Below the pieces are notes generated by a model. It did no database searches. It had not been told where the DNA came from and was given only the letters and a program-made list of their open reading frames with translations. Below, one piece after another: positions 9,126 through 16,743 of a stretch of 64,000 nucleotides of DNA (positions are counted from its first letter, which is position 1; every line of letters begins with the position of its first letter). Source of the stretch: an uncultured Prevotellaceae bacterium (GTDB lineage Bacteria > Bacteroidota > Bacteroidia > Bacteroidales > Bacteroidaceae); the NCBI GenBank assembly GCA_947167935.1, contig CAMVJU010000002.1, positions 1-64,000 on the forward strand. Reading direction: 5' to 3'. Both the position numbers and the translations under genes were made by a program.

Positions 9126-9703
9126 TTACATTCTTGCTTTTTGCTTCTCACCGGCACCAGAGCCACGATACTTCGAGCGAGCCTCGTTGAACTTCCATGT
9201 CAGGTCGAGCGAGAAGGTACGGCGGGCTGGGTTCCTGCAACGGTGGTTCGCATGGCATCACCCTTCACGTGGGTCTTCGGCAGCTGACCTTTCACCACCA
9301 CTTCATTCAGCAGCTGGGTGTCTTCCTTCATCTGGATGGTCAGGTCCTGACCGGCCTTCATATAGATGGTGTGATAACCCACACTGGTCACCTTGAAGAG
9401 ACCGTCGTTCACATCCGTCACAATCTTGAATACGCCCTGGTCATCAGTTGTCGCACCCTGTACGAAGGCAGAATCGGGCAGCGACAGCAGTACCACGTTT
9501 ACAAAGGGCATCGGCTCGCCTTTCTCGTCAATCACTCGTCCGCCCCAATCTTGTGTCTTGAGCACTACTCGACCTCTGTCGCGACTCAACATAGCTGATG
9601 CAAGCATCGCTCTGTTCTCGCTGCTCCATCGGTTGGCATGAGCTGTCATCGACATCATTAAGGCCACCAATAGGGCTGTCATCCAAAAAACAATCTTTTT
9701 CAT
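9126..9703 (-). pseudogene. Internally deleted, frameshifted outer-membrane beta-barrel / carboxypeptidase-regulatory-like gene
   Basis: N-terminal 167 aa (GRVIDEKGEPMPFVNVVLLSLPDSAFVQGATTDDQGVFKI…AMRTTVAGT), then in another frame the C-terminal NPARRTFSLDLTWKFNEARSKYRGSGAGEKQKARM*. Confidence 0.75.
9573..9631 (-). repeat. 59-nt hairpin element, copy 3, in frame after the signal peptide of the decayed OMP gene
   Basis: CCTCTGTCGCGACTC-AACATAGC-T-GATGC-AA-GCATC-GCTCTGTT-CTCGCTGCTCCATCG. Confidence 0.8.
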
Positions 9704-9876
9704 TTTTTACCTTTTAAATAATCCAATTGCTTAATTCTTCAATTCTTTCGACGCTGCAAAAGTACAAATAACTACAAAGTCATCCAAAAATTTGGGATAT
9801 TCTGCATGGGTTTGTGATAAACGGGCATAAATGTGTGATGAAATGGCCAAAATGTGACGTGCGGCAGAAAAAAATT

Positions 9877-9904
9877 ATGAACTATGAATTATGAATTATG
9901 AATT
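9877..9904 (+). repeat. 7-nt tandem repeat (ATGAAYT) across the possible start of the LytTR gene
   Basis: ATGAACT ATGAATT ATGAATT ATGAATT; four ATGs spaced by 7 nt. Confidence 0.85.
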
Positions 9905-10841
9905 ATTTTGTACTTTTGCTGACTGTATGAACAAAGGTCACAAAGAAACCATCAGCATCCGTGTTGTCAGCTGCGTCTTCATCGTACTGGCGATAGCTAT
10001 CTTCAAACCCTTCGGACTTGAAGTGTGGCAATGGCAGGCCTATATCCATTTGCTGGGCATCTTTGCCTTGGGTCTGTTCAGTTGTTTTTTGACGGAAGTC
10101 ATTCTGAAATATGTTGTCCGCATGCCTCGCTCCTACAATCGTGGCGTCAGCTATATCATCAGCCGCAATCTCCGCTTCCAATGCATCAACACGCCGTTGG
10201 TGTCGCTGCTCATCTGTCTCTATCGCCATTTTGCGATGAGCGATCTGGTAGAGGCCAACAAGTTTTCTCTGACCAATTATATAGAGACGTTGGTGATCAT
10301 CGCCTTCCTCTCCTTCGCCATCGGTCTCTACTGGCGATTCAAGTTCCGCAGCCGTTATCTGGCCGCAGAACTCGAAGAGACCAGGCTTCTGAACGAGCAA
10401 CTGAAGAAATTGCAAAGCGAAACCTCCCCAAGCGCCCCCCTCCCAGCCTCCCTGAGGGGAGGAGAAGGGAGCACCCCAAAAGTCTGCACTCGGGGAGATT
10501 TAGAGGGGGTTACCCTCGAAGGAACCACCAACGAACGTGTTACCCTCGATATTGCCAATCTATTATATATAGAAGCGGTGGGTAATTATGTTAAGGTATG
10601 TCAACTACTTAACAATGAGGTGCATACCAATATGCTCCGTGCCACGATGAAACAGATGGAAGATGCGCTGCAGGCTTATCCTATGATTGTGCGTTGCCAT
10701 CGAGCCTTCATGGTCAATCTCGGCCAGGTGGAACAAATCTCCTCCAATTCCCGTGCCATGCAGCTCATCATGCGTCATAGTCACGATGCCATCCCCGTTT
10801 CACGCAGCAATGTCAGCAAACTGAAGGAGCTGCTGGGATAG
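9891..10841 (+). CDS. LytTR-domain response regulator/transcription factor with N-terminal TM region (start could be 9927)
   Basis: C-terminal LytTR: NLLYIEAVGNYVKV…TMKQMEDALQAYPMIVRCHRAFMVNLGQVEQI. Confidence 0.88.
   Translation: MNYELFCTFADCMNKGHKETISIRVVSCVFIVLAIAIFKPFGLEVWQWQAYIHLLGIFALGLFSCFLTEVILKYVVRMPRSYNRGVSYIISRNLRFQCINTPLVSLLICLYRHFAMSDLVEANKFSLTNYIETLVIIAFLSFAIGLYWRFKFRSRYLAAELEETRLLNEQLKKLQSETSPSAPLPASLRGGEGSTPKVCTRGDLEGVTLEGTTNERVTLDIANLLYIEAVGNYVKVCQLLNNEVHTNMLRATMKQMEDALQAYPMIVRCHRAFMVNLGQVEQISSNSRAMQLIMRHSHDAIPVSRSNVSKLKELLG
10422..10512. repeat. GC-rich palindromic insert in the LytTR coding region
   Basis: AACCTCCCC…CCTCCCTGAGGGGAGG…GGGGAGATTTAGAGGGGGTT, translated SPSAPLPASLRGGEGSTPKVCTRGDLEGV. 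Confidence 0.7.
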
Positions 10842-11658
10842 TAACGATTTGACAGTCCGGCGGACAGTCATACATCACTCTGGCATGATTGGTGCGAATG
10901 AGTTTGCTTTCGAGACACTGGCCGGTTTCACGATTGATGGTATCACGAAAAACCTCACCGTTGCGATAAACCACGCCATTCTCACGTGAGAAATATTCGT
11001 TCTCGGCATGAATGTGGAAGGTGTGTGGCTGTTGCTCTGCGGCATGCAGCTCGCCACACAGATACTCGTCATCCACCCAAAGCCGAAGCTGATAGGTGTT
11101 GGTGGTATCATTCCTGAAACGATAATCGATGTAGTTGTACGATATGCTGGTGCCCGTTCCGAAAGGAATCTGACGGCCGAAGTCGGGAAACAGATCCAGC
11201 CCGTCGTGGTGATGATGCTCCGTAATGGTCAGTTCGCTGTGCAATACAAGCCAGTGAATCAAGTTCGACAGCTGGCACATTCCTCCACCAATGCCCTGTG
11301 AGGGCTGCCCCTTAGCGATGGTCAGCCCCTCTTTGTAACCCTTTCGTTTGGTGGTTCGCCCGATGAGTTTCCATACTGAGAACGTCTCGTCAGGATGAAT
11401 CAGCAACCCGTCGATATGTTTTACGGCCAGAGCCAGGTTCGTCGCTTTGTTCTCCTGCAACTGCATGTTGACATTGCCCAGTCGGCGACGAATAAGAGAA
11501 TTGTGGCGATAGACGGTAACAGGCAAGGATGTCTCAGACCGCTCCGAGGCGAAATGAGTCTTATGTAGCAAATCCTGAAGATGGCGTTTCAGGATTCCCT
11601 TCTCCATCGACAGACGATAGGTAAAAGGCGATATCTCACAAAACAGTTTCCGTTTCAT
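10813..11658 (-). CDS. VanW family protein
   Basis: DETFSVWKLIGRTTKRKGYKEGLTIAKGQPSQGIGGGMCQLSNLIHWLVLHS. Confidence 0.88.
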   Translation of the reverse strand: MKRKLFCEISPFTYRLSMEKGILKRHLQDLLHKTHFASERSETSLPVTVYRHNSLIRRRLGNVNMQLQENKATNLALAVKHIDGLLIHPDETFSVWKLIGRTTKRKGYKEGLTIAKGQPSQGIGGGMCQLSNLIHWLVLHSELTITEHHHHDGLDLFPDFGRQIPFGTGTSISYNYIDYRFRNDTTNTYQLRLWVDDEYLCGELHAAEQQPHTFHIHAENEYFSRENGVVYRNGEVFRDTINRETGQCLESKLIRTNHARVMYDCPPDCQIVTIPAAPSVC

Positions 11659-11796
11659 ATCCTTCGAATTCTACATTTTAGGGTGAGGTTCACTTCACTT
11701 TGATGCACATCTTCGTGAGGTCGTCAATTCAGCTGCAAAGATACGGACTATTCTTGAAATGAGCAAATTTGCTGCTCAAAACATTTATGACAGAAT

Positions 11797-11868
11797 ACAG
11801 CCTGCAAATAAATTTTTGGAGGCTCCAAAAAAAATTTTGGAGCCTCCAAAATAAAATTTGCAGGCTCC
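11797..11868. repeat. 21-bp-period palindrome array 1 (four units)
   Basis: ACAGCCTGC, GGAGGCTCC, GGAGCCTCC, GCAGGCTCC starting at 11797, 11818, 11839, 11860. Confidence 0.9.
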
Positions 11869-11892
11869 AAAAAACTATTTCAAAGGTATCGT

Positions 11893-13323
11893 TTACTCAA
11901 AGAACCATGTATCGGGAACTTCCACACGCTCTTTCATCCATGGGACAGTGACTTCGACGGCAATGATCTTCGGAGCCTCACCCTTCTTCGGGAACCTGAT
12001 GGTCTGCACGCCCTCTTCCAGGTTGTCGCCTCTGCCATTCACATCCACGGAGACATTGTTGGTCGTAGGATCCCATCCGGTAACCTCAAATCTATCCAGT
12101 TCGAGATCCTTGTCGATTGTTCCACCGTTCCAGCCGGTGTTCAGCATCGTAGAGGGATTGTAGTGGTCCTTCTTCGTCCATTGTTTATCACCGATGGTCA
12201 GTGTGAAGTCAATTGTACCGCCTGCTGCACGGATAATGGCATTCTGAGGCAGATTCACTACAGTACTGTCAGACGGCAGTACGGCTTCAAGGCTGGGATA
12301 GATGTAGGTGATATGCTTGCGGTTCACCACATCAACCACTACATCATTAAAGTCGAAGTCGTCGGTGTCACCCAGGTCTTCCATCATATAGCGCTTTCCA
12401 ACCTCTTGGATAACCTCTTCTACACGCTTCGTGGGAGGAACGGGGTTGCCGTATACCATGAACACGAGATCCTCAAAGTCTCTGTCACTGCCACTGATGG
12501 TTTTATCCTCACATCCAATGATGGTCACCTCGTTTCCTTCAGGAAGATTCTGGGGCTTGACCGCATCCTGCAGGTCAATCATCCAGTTGTTAAGCGAGGT
12601 TGAATAGCTGGGCTGATCAGCATTTTGGTTCGATCCGTTCATGAAATTCAAGTAATGATCATGATTCGTCCAGACTTTCAGATAGAAGTACATATCCAAA
12701 TCCTTAGTGGCAATGTTGTAAGTATAGGAGGGAGCGTACACTTCGTAAGGACCACTTCCTCTACGCATACCCTCCTGGCCAATACCCGGTGTACTCCAGT
12801 TGGTGGTACCCACTTTTCTGAATTGGAAGTCATCGCCTTTCGTCCAGATCTTCTTATGGCCAAGGCCGTCGACCCACATCCACAACTCCCAGTAATAAGA
12901 GGCACAGCCCTGGAAGATGGGAACGATGGTAAATGAGTTGCCAGTAGTCTTCATGGTGAAAGCCCTGCCAAGGGGTGTATTGTTGGTTCCCTTCGGCAGA
13001 TTGTCCCATACATACTGAATCACTTCCTTTTCAATAGACATATGGCCTAGCGCAGGATCGTTGAAAGTAGCATTGTCAGCACGAGTGACACGTGCAGGAG
13101 CACCAGAAGAGGGCAGACTGATTGAGGGCGTCATAGTGGTAGCGAAGTCCCACGTCTGGTTCGGATCAATAGCGCCATACTTCTTGACGAAGTTAGCTGC
13201 ATACTCAGCTTCCACCTGTTTTGCAGCGGCGTTGCTGTCATAAAGGTTGTCTTTGGAACAAGACACAAAGGCAAGGCCTATCATGGCCATGCAACCCATC
13301 AAAATAGAATTCTTTACTTTCAT
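11893..13323 (-). CDS. LruC domain-containing (DUF4842-like) lipoprotein
   Basis: Lipobox-like GLAFVSCSKD; AIDPNQTWDFATT; DTDDFDFNDVVVDV; GCEDKTISGSDRDFEDLVFMVYGNP. Confidence 0.8.
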   Translation of the reverse strand: MKVKNSILMGCMAMIGLAFVSCSKDNLYDSNAAAKQVEAEYAANFVKKYGAIDPNQTWDFATTMTPSISLPSSGAPARVTRADNATFNDPALGHMSIEKEVIQYVWDNLPKGTNNTPLGRAFTMKTTGNSFTIVPIFQGCASYYWELWMWVDGLGHKKIWTKGDDFQFRKVGTTNWSTPGIGQEGMRRGSGPYEVYAPSYTYNIATKDLDMYFYLKVWTNHDHYLNFMNGSNQNADQPSYSTSLNNWMIDLQDAVKPQNLPEGNEVTIIGCEDKTISGSDRDFEDLVFMVYGNPVPPTKRVEEVIQEVGKRYMMEDLGDTDDFDFNDVVVDVVNRKHITYIYPSLEAVLPSDSTVVNLPQNAIIRAAGGTIDFTLTIGDKQWTKKDHYNPSTMLNTGWNGGTIDKDLELDRFEVTGWDPTTNNVSVDVNGRGDNLEEGVQTIRFPKKGEAPKIIAVEVTVPWMKERVEVPDTWFFE

Positions 13324-13486
13324 TTTAATGATATTTTTTTGACATTTTTAATATGATGCTGCAAAATTACAACAAATTTAATGTTTCTCGGCATGATTGT
13401 CTGTTAATTTATCATAAACGCCTCCACAAATAAACAAAGAACAATCCAATGTATGGAATTTCAGGACTTCCAATCGACCAAAATGA

Positions 13487-14287
13487 CTATAAGGGTAAAC
13501 CAGCAGAGAAGGAACGTTGTACGTTTTCGTTGCGGTTGCCTGCGATGATTTCGGCACGGATGGTTTCGTGGAAGAGGTCGACGGTGATGCGGTAGCGGCC
13601 TTCCTGGTAGACATGCCACTTGGTGTCGTCGCCACCCTGCCGGAACTGCGTCGAGGTGAGGATGTCCTCGTCCTGACTGTACGGATGCAACTCCCGTGGC
13701 CCCCACGTCATCTGTCCCTCCAGCTTGAAACGGTCAGGCTCCACCACGTCGAAATGGCCCAGCCAGCCCTCCCACGTGAAGACGTAGGGGTTGTCGTGAC
13801 TGCGGGTGAAAGGCAGCATGTTGTCACGATTCCATTCCACATTGTTGGCCCCGTTGGTGATGGCGCTGCCGGCAATGAGCAGCTCGTTCCAGGGCAGCAG
13901 CAGCTCGCCCGTCACGGTGCGCTTGCCGGTATCGACGACGAAGCGGTAGGTGTCTTCCTGAAACGACACATACCATCCCTCGCGGTTGGCATCGGTGGTC
14001 AGCACGTAGGTGAGACCGTAGTTGACAAGGTAGGAGTCGGCCTGCTGGGGTGTGAGATACTGCGTGCCGGCAGTGGGCGTGGCGGTGGTCATGATCTTCA
14101 GCTCGCCGTCGTTTAATGGGCCGGTATAGGTAAACTTACCATCAGGACGGCGCGTCAGCTGCACGGTTGTGCCGTCGGGCACGGCGCTGCCTGTGGCCCA
14201 GAGGGCGTCTTGCGCGACTACGTTGCTAAATGATAAATGATAAATAAAAAATGATAAGCTCAGGCGGAGTATGGTTGATTTTTTCAT
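13487..14287 (-). CDS. SusE/SusF-like outer-membrane glycan-binding protein
   Basis: Signal peptide, LWATGSAVPDGTTVQL…LLIAGSAITNG…WHVYQEGRYRITVDLFHETIRAEI; paralogous to 24885-25670. Confidence 0.7.
   Translation of the reverse strand: MKKSTILRLSLSFFIYHLSFSNVVAQDALWATGSAVPDGTTVQLTRRPDGKFTYTGPLNDGELKIMTTATPTAGTQYLTPQQADSYLVNYGLTYVLTTDANREGWYVSFQEDTYRFVVDTGKRTVTGELLLPWNELLIAGSAITNGANNVEWNRDNMLPFTRSHDNPYVFTWEGWLGHFDVVEPDRFKLEGQMTWGPRELHPYSQDEDILTSTQFRQGGDDTKWHVYQEGRYRITVDLFHETIRAEIIAGNRNENVQRSFSAGLPL
14228..14255. repeat. 7-nt tandem repeat (AAATGAT) in the signal-peptide coding region
   Basis: AAATGAT AAATGAT AAATAAA AAATGAT; encodes …FFIYHLSFS. Confidence 0.8.
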
Positions 14288-16704
14288 TGGAGCACAATTT
14301 TTTTGCCGTTAACGATATAGATGCCCTTTGATGTGGAAGACTGGATACGACGTCCTTGCAGGTCGTACACATTATTATTTATCAGTTGTCCTTTATCATT
14401 TAGCGTAGCGTCGTTGATGCCCTGCGCTGTCTGACTGATGGCAATCACTATCGGTTTGCTGCACGAGGTGGTGGGGACGTTGACGGTGACATTGCCTGAT
14501 GGCTCGTCGTAGCTCCAGTCGCTGGTGGGCTGGCCGTTGACAGTGGCTAATGCGGGGGCTGTGTTCACACCGAGGAACACCACCTGATAGGAGCGCTCTT
14601 CGGGCTGGCCCTCGAAGGAGCCTGCTGCTGCGTCAATGGTGAGTTCGCGGCCGTCGGCTGTCGACGAGCTTGAGAACTCGGTCATGGTATAGGCGCCGTC
14701 GATATAGGCTTGCGTGTCGCCCTCGTCTTCGTAGAGGTGAGAGGTGTGAAGTGTGTGGTGGGAAGAGGGTGTCACCATCAGTATCAACTCGTCCGGACGG
14801 GTCTTGAGGTTGCTGACGGGCGGGTTGCAGGGGATTACTGCTCCAGCCTTGATGAACCAGGGAATCTCCTCGGGCAGGTAGTTGCGGCTGACGACCTGAT
14901 TGCCGCTGACCAGCTGCTGCTGGCACACATCGTACCACTGGCCCTCAGGCAGCCACGTCTGATGCCAGGTGGTGCCGTCGGCTTCTGCTGCGGTGACGAT
15001 GGGCGAGACGAGGATATTGTCGCCAAACATATACTCACCTTCACGGCGATAGGCCTCGTTCTCCTCAGGCCACTCGTAATAGAGCGGACGGCAGATGCTG
15101 ATACCCGTGTCGTAGGCCTGGCGGGCAGCGGTGTAGATATAGGGCATGAGCTGATAGCGCAGGTTACACACATCGAGCAGCAGCGGGAAGTTGTCGTATT
15201 TCCAGATGCGGCGCTCGTTGCCTGCCTGGCTGGCTCCGTGAGTGCGGAAGATGGGCGAGAAGGCGCCATACTGCAGCCATCGCAGCATCAGCTCGGGGTT
15301 CTTGTCGCCTATCTGCAGGTGTCCGCCAATGTCGTGTCCCCAGTAGCCGAAGCACACGTTGGAGGCTGTGGCGGTGAAATAAGGCTGGAAGGCCAGCGAA
15401 CCGAAGGTGCCGTAGGTGTCGCCAGAGAAGCCGATGGGATAGCGATGGCTGCCCAGTCCGCCCCATCGGTGGAAGATAAAGGGTCGACGGTCAGTACGGT
15501 TCAGGCGCATGTCATTGTAGAAGACGTGGTTGCACCAGAATGTCTCTCCAAGGCCGTCGGTATAGTTGCTGGTGAGGTTCTGCTGCCAGTCAAGCCACCA
15601 GAAATCCACGCCCTGCTTCTCTCGCTCGCGAATGATATACTGGAACATGGCGCGATAGAAAGTAGGATCCTCCAATTTCCAGGGCACACGTCCATTCTCG
15701 CTGAGTCCTGTAGCAGCGCTAATCTCTCCATAATGGTCCTCATAGCTGGCCACACCGTCGGCAGGGTGCAGGTTGAGCGCCACCTTCAGCCCTTGGTTGT
15801 GCATCCAGTTGAGCAGGCCCTCAGGGTTGGGTATGAGGCTTTTGTTCCACGTCCATCCCGTCCAGCCGTCCAGATGCCAGTCCATATCCATAATCATCAC
15901 GTCGATGGGAATGTTGTTGCGTCGTATCTCGTTGGCCAGGTTCAGGAAGTCCTGCTGTGAGTAGCGCTGATACTTGCTGTACCAATAGCCCAAGGCATAG
16001 AGCGGCGGCATAGGCTGCCGTCCTGCAATCTTTATGTAGTCGCCAATGGCGCCCTTATAGTCGTGTCCATAGCCCATGAAATACCAGTCATAGGCGTTTT
16101 TGTCGACCGGCTCAGCCAGCCAGTCAATGCCGTCCACCTGCCCATCGAAGGCAAAGGTGGTAGAGCCGTCGCCACGTTTGGTCTTGGGTGACTCGTCGAT
16201 GACAGCCCATCCGGCACGCGAGATGATACCATTCTCCATATCGGAGCGATAGTTGTCGCCGCTGCCACCGTCGAGAGTGCGCCGTGTACCCTTCAGATTG
16301 AGGGCATCCTCCTTGCCAGGATACCAGACCACATCATGGCCATTCAGCGGCATAGTGATGCTGAGGTTGTTGGGCGACTTCATCATCGGACTGATGGTGG
16401 AGCCCACTTTGTAGCGCAAGGTCAGCGCCTCGGTCTCGATATAGAGATAGCCGTCCTCCTCGCGGGTGGAAAAAGAGGGTACGGGCAGGTTGCGGTTGAC
16501 GACGGCAAACGTGGCCCTGTCTTCAAAGTTCTGCCTCGTGCTCCACTGAATGCGTATCATCTGTGGAGTGAGAACGGTGAAACGGGCCCGTCCCGAGGTC
16601 ACAACAGCCTCGGGACGGGCCTGCGGATTGATGGTTGCCTCGTCTGCCGACAGCTGCGCAAAGGCGGCTGTCAGCAACGATAGCAATAAAAGGATTTTCT
16701 TCAT
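14284..16704 (-). CDS. GH31 family glycosidase (alpha-xylosidase/alpha-glucosidase type)
   Basis: DVMIMDMDWHLDGWTGWTWN, VDFWWLDWQQN, GFSGDTYGTFGSLAFQPYFTATASNVCFGYWGHDIGGH. Confidence 0.93.
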   Translation of the reverse strand: MKKILLLLSLLTAAFAQLSADEATINPQARPEAVVTSGRARFTVLTPQMIRIQWSTRQNFEDRATFAVVNRNLPVPSFSTREEDGYLYIETEALTLRYKVGSTISPMMKSPNNLSITMPLNGHDVVWYPGKEDALNLKGTRRTLDGGSGDNYRSDMENGIISRAGWAVIDESPKTKRGDGSTTFAFDGQVDGIDWLAEPVDKNAYDWYFMGYGHDYKGAIGDYIKIAGRQPMPPLYALGYWYSKYQRYSQQDFLNLANEIRRNNIPIDVMIMDMDWHLDGWTGWTWNKSLIPNPEGLLNWMHNQGLKVALNLHPADGVASYEDHYGEISAATGLSENGRVPWKLEDPTFYRAMFQYIIREREKQGVDFWWLDWQQNLTSNYTDGLGETFWCNHVFYNDMRLNRTDRRPFIFHRWGGLGSHRYPIGFSGDTYGTFGSLAFQPYFTATASNVCFGYWGHDIGGHLQIGDKNPELMLRWLQYGAFSPIFRTHGASQAGNERRIWKYDNFPLLLDVCNLRYQLMPYIYTAARQAYDTGISICRPLYYEWPEENEAYRREGEYMFGDNILVSPIVTAAEADGTTWHQTWLPEGQWYDVCQQQLVSGNQVVSRNYLPEEIPWFIKAGAVIPCNPPVSNLKTRPDELILMVTPSSHHTLHTSHLYEDEGDTQAYIDGAYTMTEFSSSSTADGRELTIDAAAGSFEGQPEERSYQVVFLGVNTAPALATVNGQPTSDWSYDEPSGNVTVNVPTTSCSKPIVIAISQTAQGINDATLNDKGQLINNNVYDLQGRRIQSSTSKGIYIVNGKKIVLQ

Positions 16705-16743
16705 CTTACTTGATGACTTTGATCTAAAGATCGTGCTTTATTC

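Noticed and set aside
11797-11868. CRISPR-like interpretation of the 21-bp arrays
   Set aside because: Repeats and spacers are too short, spacers are A/T tracts and not unique, and no cas genes are present.
11769-11951. 60-aa ORF with FWRLQKKFWSLQNK heptads
   Set aside because: Coding appearance comes from the 21-bp repeat array; reported as a repeat, not as a CDS.
14710-15960. 416-aa plus-strand ORF
   Set aside because: Antisense to the GH31 gene 14284-16704, whose catalytic motifs are clear; considered spurious.
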